Position numbers and translations under genes: made by a program
The notes under the pieces: model-generated
Told to the model about the DNA's origin: nothing
What the model saw: the letters and a program-made list of their open reading frames with translations, nothing else
Database searches by the model: none
In this document: positions 11,410 to 20,422 of the stretch, piece after piece
Layout of the letters: the number at the start of each line of letters is the position of its first letter
How positions within the stretch are numbered: position 1 is the stretch's first letter
DNA from: Streptomyces curacoi
GTDB lineage: Bacteria; Actinomycetota; Actinomycetes; Streptomycetales; Streptomycetaceae
NCBI RefSeq assembly: GCF_001513975.1
Contig: NZ_KQ947984.1
Span: forward strand, 933,338-997,337
Direction of reading: 5' to 3'
DNA: 64,000 nucleotides

Positions 11410-12849
11410 GTGGATCGCAGTGCCCAACTCACAGCCCGTCCGACGGAGCGTGACATCGCATACGATCCGCCTCCCGCGGCGGACGCACTGCACTTCAGGG
11501 CCGCGAACGTGCTGGAGGGCAACTGGACCGGCGCCTCCACCGTCCCCTCGCGCGGCCTGTATCCGCACCAGTGGTCCTGGGACTCGGCGTTCATCGCGAT
11601 CGGCCTGCGGCACCTGTCGCCGCTGCGGGCGCAGACGGAGCTGGAGACGCTGCTCGACGCCCAGTGGGGTGACGGGCGGATCCCGCACATCGTCTTCAAC
11701 CCCTCCGTACCGCTCGACGCCTATTTCCCGAGCCCCGACTTCTGGCGCTCCTCGACCGCGGGGCGCGCTGCGGGCGCCCCGCGCACCGTACAGACCTCAG
11801 GGATCGTGCAGCCACCGGTGCACGCGCTGGCGGCCTGGCTGGTGCACCGCGCCGACCCGGGACTGTCCCGGGCGCGCGGCTTCCTCACCCGGGTGTATCC
11901 GCGCCTGGCCGCCTGGCACCGCTATCTGCTGCACCGGCGCGACCTCGGCGGGGGCGGCCTCGCGTCCGTCGTGCACCCCTGGGAACAGGGTATGGACAAC
12001 AGCCCCTGCTGGGACGCCCCGCTCTCCCGCATCACCCCGGCCCCGGCCCGCTCCTTCCGCCGCGCCGACCTCGACCACGGGGCGGCCGAGGACCGGCCGA
12101 CGGATCTGGACTACGGGCGGTATGTGCGGCTGGCGACGGAGTACCGGGATCGGGGCTACGCCGACGGAGGCGGCGACTTCGCGGTCGAGGACCCGGCGTT
12201 CAACGCCCTCCTCATCGCCTCCGAGCACGCGCTGGCCCGGATCGCGCGGGAGCTGGGGGCGCCGGGCACGGCCCGGCACGCGCGCGCCGAGCGGCTGACG
12301 GCGGCGCTGATCGAGCGGCTGTGGGACCCGGCGGAGGGGATGTTCTTCTGCCGCGACACAAGGGGCGGCGGCCCGGACGGGGAGCTGATCCCCGAGCGCA
12401 GTGTCTCCGGCCTGCTCCCCCTGCTGCTCCCCGCGCTCCCCCGCGACATCACCGCCGCCCTGGTGCGGACGGCCCACGGCCCGCACTTCGGCCTCGGTGA
12501 CACGACCCGCCTCGCCCCCTCGTACGACCTCCTCGGCGAGGCCTTCGACCCGCACCGCTACTGGCGGGGCCCGGCCTGGTTCAACACGAGCTGGCTGCTG
12601 GAGCGCGGGCTGCGGACACACGGCGAGCGGGCGCGGGCCGACGCCCTGCGCGCGGCGGTGCTGCACCTCGCCGGCACGTCCGACTTCGCCGAGTACGTCG
12701 ACCCGTACAGCGGCGAGGCCTGCGGAGCCACCGGCTTCAGCTGGACCGCCGCGCTCGCACTCGACCTGCTGCACGACGAGCACGCCCGGGACACCGACGG
12801 CGTCACCGAACTCGCTGTCAAGGAACTCAAGGGAGGGGACCGGGGATGA
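11410..12849 (+). CDS. MGH1-like/GH63-type glycoside hydrolase
   Basis: The 479-residue cytoplasmic protein has an (alpha/alpha)6-barrel pattern. Landmarks are WSWDSAF near the N-terminus, HPWEQGMDNSP in the middle and FDPHRYWRGPAWFNTSW near the C-terminus. These match the mannosylglycerate/glucosylglycerate-hydrolase-like branch of GH63. Acidic residues in WDSAF, WEQGMD and the Tyr-Trp-Arg-Gly-Pro loop are the likely active site. The substrate, perhaps a glucosylated or mannosylated small solute or an alpha-glucan fragment, cannot be decided. The GTG start has GGGGAG upstream. It overlaps the next gene by ATGA and is divergent from the ROK regulator. Confidence 0.82.
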   Translation: MDRSAQLTARPTERDIAYDPPPAADALHFRAANVLEGNWTGASTVPSRGLYPHQWSWDSAFIAIGLRHLSPLRAQTELETLLDAQWGDGRIPHIVFNPSVPLDAYFPSPDFWRSSTAGRAAGAPRTVQTSGIVQPPVHALAAWLVHRADPGLSRARGFLTRVYPRLAAWHRYLLHRRDLGGGGLASVVHPWEQGMDNSPCWDAPLSRITPAPARSFRRADLDHGAAEDRPTDLDYGRYVRLATEYRDRGYADGGGDFAVEDPAFNALLIASEHALARIARELGAPGTARHARAERLTAALIERLWDPAEGMFFCRDTRGGGPDGELIPERSVSGLLPLLLPALPRDITAALVRTAHGPHFGLGDTTRLAPSYDLLGEAFDPHRYWRGPAWFNTSWLLERGLRTHGERARADALRAAVLHLAGTSDFAEYVDPYSGEACGATGFSWTAALALDLLHDEHARDTDGVTELAVKELKGGDRG

Positions 12850-14786
12850 CGGACCGGCATCATCTGCTCGTGTACGGGGGGACGTTCGCCGCCGTGGGCG
12901 ACGGCGGGGACATCAGCGGCGTGCGGGGCGTCGGCTCCCCGGACGGGTTATTCGTACGGGACGCCCGGCACCTGAGCCGCTGGCAGCTCACCGTGGACGG
13001 GGCCGTGCCCGAGGCGCTCTCCCCCGTCGCCGACGGGGACACCGCCCGCTGTGTCCTCGTCCCGCGCGGCGGCCGCAACGAGCCACCGGCCTACACCCTC
13101 TTCCGCGAACAGGCCGTCGGGGACGGCTCGTTCATCGAGTCGCTGCGCGTCACCAGCAACCGCCCGGTGCCGACGACCGTCCGCCTCGCGATCACCGCGG
13201 ACGCCGACTTCACCGACCAGTTCGAACTGCGCTCCGACCACCGCACCTACGCCAAGACCGGCGCCACCCGCTCCCGGCAGGTCCTGGACCACGGCGTGGA
13301 GTTCACCTACCGGCGAGGCGAATGGCGATCGGTCACGACGGTGACGGCCGCCCCGGCCCCCGACGGCGTCGAGGAGACGGGCACCGGCGCCCGGCGCCTG
13401 GTGTGGACCCTGGACCTGGAGCCGCACGGCACGACGGAGCTGACCCTGCGGGTGATGGCCCGCCCGCACGGCGACAAACGGGCGCTGCGCGTACCGCGTT
13501 CCCCCGCCGCCCTGAACCGGCAACTCCTCTCCCTGGAGGGCGAGTTCGTGGAGGGCGTGGCCTTCCCGACCGGCTGGCCGGAGCTGGCCGCCGCCTGTGC
13601 CCGCGGCCTCGCCGACCTGGCCTCGCTCCAGGTCCAGGCGACCGGCCCGGACGGCGAGGACCTGCGCGTTCCGGCCGCCGGAGCCCCCTGGTTCCTGACC
13701 CTGCTGGGCCGCGACGCCCTCCTGACCTCCCTCTTCGCCCTCCCCTACCGCCCCCGGCTGGCCGCCGCCACCCTCCCCGCGCTCGCCGCGACCCAGGCGA
13801 CGCAGAGCGGCGCCGACGACGCCGTCTGCCAGCCCGGCAAGATCGTGCACGAGGTACGGCACGGCGAACTGGCCCACTTCGGCCAGGTCCCGTACGGCCG
13901 CTACTACGGCTCGGTCGACGCCACACCCCTCTTCCTGGTCCTGCTCGGCGCGTACGTGGAGCAGACCGGCGACCCGGCCCTGGCCCGCCGCCTCGAACCG
14001 CACGCCCGCGCGGCGGTCGGCTGGATGCTGGACCACGGCGGCCTCACCTCCCGCGGCTACCTGGTCTACCGCGCCGACCAGGGCGGCCTGGCCAACCAGA
14101 ACTGGAAGGACTCCCCCGGCGCCATCTGCTCGGCCGACGGCACCCGCCCCGGCGGTCCGGTGATGGCGGCAGGCGCCCAGGGCTACGCGTACGACGCCCT
14201 GCGGCGCACCGCGTGGCTGGCCCGCACGGTGTGGCAGGACGAGACGTACGCGGCGCTCCTTGCACAGGCGGCCGGCGACCTCCGCGACCGTTTCCAGCGG
14301 GACTTCTGGATGCCGGAGCACTCATTCCCCGCCCTGGCGCTGGACGGCCGAGGCCGCCAGGTCGACGCGCTGGCGTCGGACGCGGGCCATCTGCTCTGGT
14401 CCGGCCTGCTGGACAAGGAGTACGGCGAGCAGGTGGGCCGCCGCCTGCTCGAACCCGACTTCTTCTCGGGCTGGGGCGTGCGCACACTTGCGTCCGGACA
14501 ACCGGCGTACCACCCCCTCTCCTACCACCGGGGCTCGGTCTGGCCGCACGACAACGCGCTGATCACCCTGGGCCTGGCCCGCTACGGCCTGCACGACGAG
14601 GCCCGCACGGTCGCCCACGCCCTGGTCGACGCGGCGACCGCGACCGGCCACCGCCTGCCGGAGGTCCTGGCGGGCTACGGCCGCGACACCCACCCGGAAC
14701 CGGTGCCGTATCCGCACGCGTGCGTGCGCGAATCCCGCTCGGCGGCGGCTCCGTTGGCGCTGCTGACGGCGGTGGGCGGGGCATAG
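12846..14786 (+). CDS. Amylo-alpha-1,6-glucosidase / glycogen debranching-like enzyme
   Basis: The protein has 646 residues. An N-terminal debranching-type beta-sandwich (about 1-210) is followed by an (alpha/alpha)6 barrel (about 220-640) with LLGRDALLTSLFALP, NQNWKDSPGAI and HRGSVWPHDNALI. These are the motif set of GDE/GH63-GH133-like enzymes that hydrolyse alpha-1,6 or related glucosidic bonds. It is translationally coupled (ATGA) to the GH63-like gene. Codon 35 (12948-12950) is TTA, so translation may need the bldA tRNA. A 37-bp tandem duplication covers the stop codon. Confidence 0.85.
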   Translation: MTDRHHLLVYGGTFAAVGDGGDISGVRGVGSPDGLFVRDARHLSRWQLTVDGAVPEALSPVADGDTARCVLVPRGGRNEPPAYTLFREQAVGDGSFIESLRVTSNRPVPTTVRLAITADADFTDQFELRSDHRTYAKTGATRSRQVLDHGVEFTYRRGEWRSVTTVTAAPAPDGVEETGTGARRLVWTLDLEPHGTTELTLRVMARPHGDKRALRVPRSPAALNRQLLSLEGEFVEGVAFPTGWPELAAACARGLADLASLQVQATGPDGEDLRVPAAGAPWFLTLLGRDALLTSLFALPYRPRLAAATLPALAATQATQSGADDAVCQPGKIVHEVRHGELAHFGQVPYGRYYGSVDATPLFLVLLGAYVEQTGDPALARRLEPHARAAVGWMLDHGGLTSRGYLVYRADQGGLANQNWKDSPGAICSADGTRPGGPVMAAGAQGYAYDALRRTAWLARTVWQDETYAALLAQAAGDLRDRFQRDFWMPEHSFPALALDGRGRQVDALASDAGHLLWSGLLDKEYGEQVGRRLLEPDFFSGWGVRTLASGQPAYHPLSYHRGSVWPHDNALITLGLARYGLHDEARTVAHALVDAATATGHRLPEVLAGYGRDTHPEPVPYPHACVRESRSAAAPLALLTAVGGA

Positions 14787-14823
14787 GCAGGTGGCGCTGC
14801 TGACGGCGGTGGGCGGGGCGTAG
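14755..14823 (+). repeat. Tandem 32-bp duplication spanning a stop codon
   Basis: The segment 14755-14786 (encoding the last ten residues and TAG) is repeated at 14792-14823 with one A/G difference and a 5-nt spacer. The second copy also ends in TAG. It is a small tandem duplication at the 3' end of the debranching-type gene. Confidence 0.9.
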
Positions 14824-14987
14824 CCCGGCTGCCGCGAGGCTGTTGGCCCGGTGTTTGCCGAGCGTTTGCCGAGCGCTGGGGCGGGACGGCTGAACACGGG
14901 CCGGGGCCCGGCCGTACGGGATGGTGGCGGGCCCGGCGGGTCCGCCGCACCACTCCACCAGGAGCCTCGCACGGAAGGGACCTTCGG

Positions 14988-16703
14988 GTGCCGGTCTTCA
15001 CGCGCCTACGTCAACCGCCTACGACGAACGACGAACCGGCAGCCGCCGACGGCGAGGAAGCCCCCCGAAAGCGCACCACCCCCTACCTCCGCTGGACCCT
15101 GACCGCCCTCGCCGCCGCCCTCGTCCACGTCTGCCTGCAGATGCCGAACACCCTCGGCAACCTCAGCCCCCGCGAGTTCGTACGCCTCCCCGCCGAGGCC
15201 GTCATCGGAGCCGCCGTACTCCTGACCCTCCCCCGCCGCCCCCGCAGGGCCCTCGCGGCCTTCTCCGGTGCCGCCCTGGGCGCCCTCACCGCCCTGAACA
15301 TCCTCGACATCGGCTACAACGAGTACCTGGGCCGCCACTTCAACGTCATCCTCGACTGGGAACTCCTGGACGACGCCCAGGCGTACCTGGAGGACTCCCT
15401 CGGCGCCACGACCACGACCCTGCTCACGATCGGCGTCATCCTCCTCGCCGCCCTCCTGATCGCCCTCGTCGCCCTGGCCACGGTCCACATCGCCGACCTC
15501 CTGGCCCGCCACAGGCCGGCCGCGTCCCAGGGCGCCCTGATCGCCGGCACCGTCTGGATCACCTGCACCGCACTGGGCCTCCAGGTCGCCGGCGTACCGA
15601 TCGCCGCCGACCACACCGCCGGCGTCATCAAGGTCCACGCACGCCGGGCGATGGACACCCTGCGCGACGAGTCGGCGTTCGCGCGGGACGCGAAGTCCGA
15701 CACCTTCGGCAACACACCGCCCGACCAGCTCGTGCCCGATCTGCGCGGCAAGGACGTCATCTTCACGTTCATCGAGAGCTACGGCCGCAGCGCGCTGGAG
15801 GACCCCGAGATCGCCCCGGGCGTGACCAGCACCCTGGACACCAGCACCAAGGCCCTGGCAAACGCCGGCTTCCACGCCAGGAGCGGCTGGCTGACCTCGG
15901 CGACCTTCGGCGGCAGCAGCTGGCTGGGCCACTCCACCACCCTGTCGGGCCTGTGGATCGACAACCAGCAGCGCTACCGCACCGTCATGGCCAGCGACCA
16001 CCTCAGCCTCACCGAGGCCTTCCGGAAGACCGGCGACTGGGACACGGTCGGCGTGATGCCCGGCGTGCAGAAGGGCTGGCCGGAGCAGAAGTACTACGGC
16101 CTCGACAAGGTCTACAACGCCTTCCGACTCGGCTACCGGGGGCCGAAGTTCAGCTGGTCGACGATGCCCGACCAGTACGCCCTCGAAGCCTTCCAGCGCC
16201 AGGTCCACGGCAAGAAGCGCGACAGGCCCCTGATGGCGGAGATCATCCTGACCTCCAGCCACCAGCCCTGGGCGCCGATCCCGAAGATGGTCGACTGGGA
16301 CGACCTCGGCGACGGCTCGGTCTTCAGGGCCATCCAGAAGGCCGGCACCAAGCCGTCGGACATCATCTCCGACTCCACGCGCTCCAAGCGGGAGTACGGC
16401 AAGTCGATCGCGTACTCGGTCACCAGCCTCACGCAGTGGCTTCAGCGCTACGGCACCGACGACACCGTCCTCGTCTTCCTCGGCGACCACCAGCCGATCT
16501 CCAGGGTCAGCGGTGCCAAGGCGAGCCGCGACGTCCCGGTCTCGATCGTCGCCAAGGACCCGGAGGTGCTGGACAAGATCGCCGACTGGCACTGGACGGA
16601 CGGCCTCCAGCCCGCCCCCAAGGCTCCCGTCTGGAAGATGAGCTCCTTCCGGGACCGCTTCCTGACGGCGTACGGCTCGACACCGCACGCGAAGAAGGAC
16701 TGA
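14988..16703 (+). CDS. LTA-synthase-like membrane sulfatase/phosphoglycerol transferase
   Basis: The 571-residue protein has five predicted N-terminal membrane helices (to about residue 190) and then an extracytoplasmic alkaline-phosphatase/sulfatase-fold domain. Metal and catalytic positions are suggested by FIESYGR (Glu), the Thr of SATFGGSSW, and LGDHQPI (Asp-His). This is the layout of lipoteichoic-acid synthase-like enzymes, which move phosphoglycerol groups to surface polymers. A CDP-alcohol or other phosphodiester substrate is also possible. The start is the GTG at 14988 with GAAGGGA upstream. It ends 15 bp from the convergent dus gene. Confidence 0.82.
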   Translation: MPVFTRLRQPPTTNDEPAAADGEEAPRKRTTPYLRWTLTALAAALVHVCLQMPNTLGNLSPREFVRLPAEAVIGAAVLLTLPRRPRRALAAFSGAALGALTALNILDIGYNEYLGRHFNVILDWELLDDAQAYLEDSLGATTTTLLTIGVILLAALLIALVALATVHIADLLARHRPAASQGALIAGTVWITCTALGLQVAGVPIAADHTAGVIKVHARRAMDTLRDESAFARDAKSDTFGNTPPDQLVPDLRGKDVIFTFIESYGRSALEDPEIAPGVTSTLDTSTKALANAGFHARSGWLTSATFGGSSWLGHSTTLSGLWIDNQQRYRTVMASDHLSLTEAFRKTGDWDTVGVMPGVQKGWPEQKYYGLDKVYNAFRLGYRGPKFSWSTMPDQYALEAFQRQVHGKKRDRPLMAEIILTSSHQPWAPIPKMVDWDDLGDGSVFRAIQKAGTKPSDIISDSTRSKREYGKSIAYSVTSLTQWLQRYGTDDTVLVFLGDHQPISRVSGAKASRDVPVSIVAKDPEVLDKIADWHWTDGLQPAPKAPVWKMSSFRDRFLTAYGSTPHAKKD

Positions 16704-16718
16704 CCGTCGTCAGGGCAC

Positions 16719-17861
16719 TCAGCCCCCGGAGGTGTCCAGCTCCGCGTCCTCGCTCACGCCCGCGCAGTCGTACGGGTCCTTCAGCCAGCCGTCCGGCAGC
16801 ACCACCCGGTTGTTGCCGGACGTACGGCCGCGGGGGCCGTCGGCGCCCGCCGGCCACGGCTGGTCGAGGTCCAACTCGTCCAGTCCGGAGCGGAGTTCCT
16901 CCAGCGACGACGTGATCGCCAGCCGCTTGCGCATCTCCGAGCCGACCGCGAAGCCCTTCAGATACCAGGCGACGTGCTTGCGGAAGTCGATGACGCCGCG
17001 CGCCTCGTCGCCGATCCACTCGCCGAGGAGGGTGGCGTGCCGGACCATGACCTCGGCGACCTCGCGCAGCGTGGGCCGCGCGATGTCGTGATCCCGCCCC
17101 TCGAAGGCCGCCACCAGGTCCGCGAACAGCCACGGCCGCCCCAGGCACCCGCGCCCGACCACGACCCCGTCACAGCCGGTCTCCCGGACCATCCGCACGG
17201 CGTCCTCGGCCGACCAGATGTCGCCGTTGCCGAGCACGGGAATCTCCGGCACATGCTCCTTGAGCCGCGCGATGGCGTCCCAGTCGGCGGTACCGCCGTA
17301 GTGCTGGGCGGCCGTACGGCCGTGCAGCGCGATGGCCGTCACGCCCTCCTCGACGGCGATCCGGCCGGCGTCGAGGTAGGTGATGTGGTCGTCGTCGATG
17401 CCCTTGCGCATCTTCATCGTGACCGGCAGGTCGCCCGCCCCGCTGACCGCCTCGCGGAGGATCGCCCGCAGCAGGTTCCGCTTGAACGGCAGCGCGGAGC
17501 CGCCGCCCTTCCGGGTCACCTTCGGCACCGGGCACCCGAAGTTCAGGTCGATGTGATCGGCCAGCCCCTCCTCCGCGATCATGCGGACGGCCTTGCCGAC
17601 GGTGGCCGGGTCCACGCCGTACAGCTGGATCGAGCGCGGCTTCTCGGTCGCGTCGAAGTGGATCAGCTGCATGGTCTTCTCGTTGCGTTCGACCAGCGCC
17701 CGAGTCGTGATCATCTCGCTGACGAACAGCCCCTTGCCGCCGCTGGACTCCCTGCACAGGGTGCGGAAGGGCGCGTTGGTGATCCCGGCCATGGGGGCCA
17801 GGACGACGGGCGGCTGGACGGTGTGCGGGCCGATCTGCAGGGGCGAGGCGGTCGTGGACAT
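16719..17861 (-). CDS. dusB: tRNA-dihydrouridine synthase (DusB family)
   Basis: The flavoenzyme reduces uridine to dihydrouridine in tRNA D-loops. The 380-residue protein has the FMN-binding TIM barrel beginning VVLAPMAGITNAPFR. The catalytic Cys is in NFGCPVPKV, followed by the conserved KMRKGID and HGRTAAQ, and a helical tRNA-binding tail. The ATG at 17861 is chosen because GGGGGA lies 1-2 nt before it. The frame extends 13 codons further but lacks a ribosome site there. It is convergent with the LTA-synthase-like gene and divergent from the MFS transporter. Confidence 0.93.
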   Translation of the reverse strand: MSTTASPLQIGPHTVQPPVVLAPMAGITNAPFRTLCRESSGGKGLFVSEMITTRALVERNEKTMQLIHFDATEKPRSIQLYGVDPATVGKAVRMIAEEGLADHIDLNFGCPVPKVTRKGGGSALPFKRNLLRAILREAVSGAGDLPVTMKMRKGIDDDHITYLDAGRIAVEEGVTAIALHGRTAAQHYGGTADWDAIARLKEHVPEIPVLGNGDIWSAEDAVRMVRETGCDGVVVGRGCLGRPWLFADLVAAFEGRDHDIARPTLREVAEVMVRHATLLGEWIGDEARGVIDFRKHVAWYLKGFAVGSEMRKRLAITSSLEELRSGLDELDLDQPWPAGADGPRGRTSGNNRVVLPDGWLKDPYDCAGVSEDAELDTSGG

Positions 17862-17940
17862 TCCCCCATTGTCGCGCACGGAGACGCATGGGCAGGTCAT
17901 TAGTTAGACGCACTATCGAAGCGGGCGTACCCCTGGCCCC

Positions 17941-19386
17941 ATGCCCGAGCTCACCCCTCGCCGACGCCTGCTGGTCCTCGCGATCTGCTGCATGAGTCTG
18001 CTGATCGTGAGCCTCGACAACACCGTGCTGAACGTCGCCCTGCCCGCCCTCCAGCGCGACCTCGACGCGAGCACGTCCGGCCTCCAGTGGACGATCGACG
18101 CCTACACCCTCGTCCTCGCCTCGCTGCTGATGCCGGCCGGCTCCACCGCGGACCGAATCGGCCGCAAGCGCGTCTTCATGGCGGGCCTGGTCGTCTTCAC
18201 CATCGGCTCGGCCCTGTGCTCGATCGCACCGAACCTCGACGCGCTCGTCGCCTTCCGCATGGTGCAGGCGGTGGGCGGGTCGATGCTCAACCCGGTCGCC
18301 ATGTCGATCATCACCAACGCCTTCACGGACCCCCGCGAACGGGCGCGGGCGATCGGGGTGTGGGGCGCGGTGGTCGGCATCTCCATGGCCGCGGGCCCGC
18401 TGGTCGGCGGACTGCTGGTGGAGTCGGTCGGCTGGCGCTCGATCTTCTGGGTCAACCTGCCGGTGGGACTGGCGGCGCTGCTGCTGACCCTGCGCCACGT
18501 CCCCGAGTCCCGTGCCGCGAAGGCGCGCCGCGCCGACCCGATCGGGCAGGTGCTGGTCATCGCGCTGTTCGGCTCGTTGACGTACGCGATCATCGAGGCG
18601 CCGACCGCGCCCGCCGCCGAGCTCCTGCTCTTCGGCGGCATCGCTCTGGCCGCCCTCGTCGCCCTCCTCGCCTACGAACCCCGCCGCGCCGAGCCCCTCA
18701 TCGACCTGCGGTTCTTCCGTTCGGCGCCGTTCAGTGGGGCCACGGTGACAGCGATCAGCGCGTTTGCGGCGCTGGGCGGCTTCCTCTTCCTGTCGACGCT
18801 GTACCTGCAGAACGTACGCGGGCTGGACGCGCTGCACGCCGGGGTGTGGATGCTGCCGATGGCCGCGCTGTGCTTCGTCTGCGCGCCGGTGGCGGGGCGG
18901 GTGGTCGGCAACCGGGGGCCTCGGGTGCCGTTGCTGATCGCGGGGGTGGCGATGACGGCGTGCGGGGTGCTGTTCGCCGCGTTCGAGGCGGAGACCGCGA
19001 ACGTCACGCTGGTCCTCGGGTACGTGCTGTTCGGGCTGGGCTTCGGGTTCGTCAACGCGCCCATCACCAACACGGCGGTGTCCGGGATGCCGCGGGCGCA
19101 GGCCGGGGTCGCGGCGGCGGTCGCTTCCACGAGCCGGCAGTTGGGGCAGACGCTCGGGGTGGCGGTCGTGGGGGCGGTGCTGGCCTCCGGGGTGGGGGCT
19201 TCGTCGTACCGTGCCGCGTTCGTCGACGCGGCTCGGCCGGCGTGGTGGATCGTGGCCGGGTGCGGGCTCGTGGTGCTGGTCGTGGGGTTGGTGACCAGTG
19301 GGGCTTGGGCACGGAGGACTGCTGAGCGGACGGCCGAGCGGTTGGAGTCGGGTGAGGTGCGCGAAGCGTCGGGGGTGGTCGCGTAG
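17941..19386 (+). CDS. MFS transporter, DHA2 (EmrB/QacA) family
   Basis: The 481-residue inner-membrane protein has about 14 hydrophobic segments. The DHA2 hallmark near the N-terminus is LDNTVLNVALPAL, followed by DAYTLVLASLLMPAG and the loop 2-3 motif DRIGRKRVF. These proton-driven antiporters usually export drugs or self-made metabolites. No clear ribosome site precedes the ATG, so the message may be leaderless or weakly translated. The gap to dus (79 bp) contains TTAGTTAGACGCACTATCG, which may be part of the promoter. No regulator is adjacent on this side. Confidence 0.88.
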   Translation: MPELTPRRRLLVLAICCMSLLIVSLDNTVLNVALPALQRDLDASTSGLQWTIDAYTLVLASLLMPAGSTADRIGRKRVFMAGLVVFTIGSALCSIAPNLDALVAFRMVQAVGGSMLNPVAMSIITNAFTDPRERARAIGVWGAVVGISMAAGPLVGGLLVESVGWRSIFWVNLPVGLAALLLTLRHVPESRAAKARRADPIGQVLVIALFGSLTYAIIEAPTAPAAELLLFGGIALAALVALLAYEPRRAEPLIDLRFFRSAPFSGATVTAISAFAALGGFLFLSTLYLQNVRGLDALHAGVWMLPMAALCFVCAPVAGRVVGNRGPRVPLLIAGVAMTACGVLFAAFEAETANVTLVLGYVLFGLGFGFVNAPITNTAVSGMPRAQAGVAAAVASTSRQLGQTLGVAVVGAVLASGVGASSYRAAFVDAARPAWWIVAGCGLVVLVVGLVTSGAWARRTAERTAERLESGEVREASGVVA

Positions 19387-19439
19387 TTCGGGGATTGTCG
19401 CCTAGTTCGGGGGTTGTCGCGCAGTTCGGCGGCTGGCCC

Positions 19440-20321
19440 TCAGGGCACTGCCCTTGCCAGCGTTATTTCGTGCAGTCTCCTCAGCTTCTCCGTCGACTCC
19501 TCGTCCGCCGGCACATACGTCACCATCCTCGGCCCCACCTCCGGGCTCAGCCACAGGTCCGTGTGGTCGAGCACCAGCCGCCCCACCTGCCGGTTGAGGA
19601 ACTCCTTCCTCTTGCTGCGGTGGGCCACCACCTCATGGCGGTCCCAGGCCTCGCGGAACTCGGGGGACTCCGTGCGCAGACGTGTGAGCAGCATCTTCCA
19701 GGCGGGCTCGGCGAGATGGCCGGCCATCGCGGCGCGGAAGCGGGCGGCCATCAGGCGTTGCGTCTCCGTCAGGTGCACGATCGACGAGCGCCACTCCTCG
19801 TGCGTGTAGGAGAGGACCAGGCAGTTGCGATCCTCGGGCGGTACGGCGTCCAGGTCGCACAGCAGCAGCCCGTATGTGCGGTTGTAGGCGAGAATGTCGT
19901 ACCGGCTGTTCTGCAGGCAGGCCGGATACGGCTCCAGTTGCTCCAGCACGGCCCGCATCGCGGGGGTCACCGACGGGCAGGTCATCGCGGGCGTCGGATC
20001 CACCGCGCCGGCCAGCTGGAAGAGGTGGGAGCGCTCGCTGGGGTCCAGCATCAGGGTGCGGGCGAGCGCGTCGAGGACCTGGACCGAGACCTGGATGTCG
20101 CGGGCCTGTTCGAGCCAGGTGTACCAGGTGACGCCGACCGCGGAGAGCTGGGCGACCTCCTCGCGGCGCAGGCCCGGGGTGCGGCGTCGGCGGCCACGGG
20201 GCAGGCCGACCTGCTCGGGGGTGATGTGCTCGCGGCGGTGGCGCAGGAAGGCGGCGAGTTCGTGGCGCCGGACGGCACCGTCGGGCCGTGCCTCCGTCGT
20301 CTCCTGGGCCAAGGTCGTCAT
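19440..20321 (-). CDS. MmyB-like helix-turn-helix regulator
   Basis: The 293-residue protein has an N-terminal XRE-type HTH (about 15-90, with GLRREEVAQLSAVGVTWYTW) and a C-terminal MmyB-like ligand-binding domain (about 110-280). This family is abundant in Streptomyces and usually controls an adjacent divergent transporter or oxidoreductase. The ATG at 20321 is preceded by GGAGG. It is divergent from an MFS transporter, and an inverted repeat between the two genes is a likely operator. The ligand is unknown. Confidence 0.9.
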   Translation of the reverse strand: MTTLAQETTEARPDGAVRRHELAAFLRHRREHITPEQVGLPRGRRRRTPGLRREEVAQLSAVGVTWYTWLEQARDIQVSVQVLDALARTLMLDPSERSHLFQLAGAVDPTPAMTCPSVTPAMRAVLEQLEPYPACLQNSRYDILAYNRTYGLLLCDLDAVPPEDRNCLVLSYTHEEWRSSIVHLTETQRLMAARFRAAMAGHLAEPAWKMLLTRLRTESPEFREAWDRHEVVAHRSKRKEFLNRQVGRLVLDHTDLWLSPEVGPRMVTYVPADEESTEKLRRLHEITLARAVP

Positions 20322-20366
20322 GCCTCCAGCGTGCCGTCGCGCGCACCCTGTTTCCAGGTAGTGCTT

Positions 20367-20392
20367 GTACCAGGATAAGAAGACTCTGGTAC
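20367..20392. promoter_or_regulatory. Inverted repeat between MmyB-type regulator and MFS gene
   Basis: GTACCAG at 20367-20373 and CTGGTAC at 20386-20392 form an inverted repeat with a 12-nt spacer. A further related half-site, CCAGGTA, lies at 20354-20360. It sits in the 101-bp divergent promoter region and probably binds the MmyB-like protein. Confidence 0.5.
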
Positions 20393-20422
20393 CTGTCTGA
20401 GGCCGGGCGCAGCCTCGTCCTC

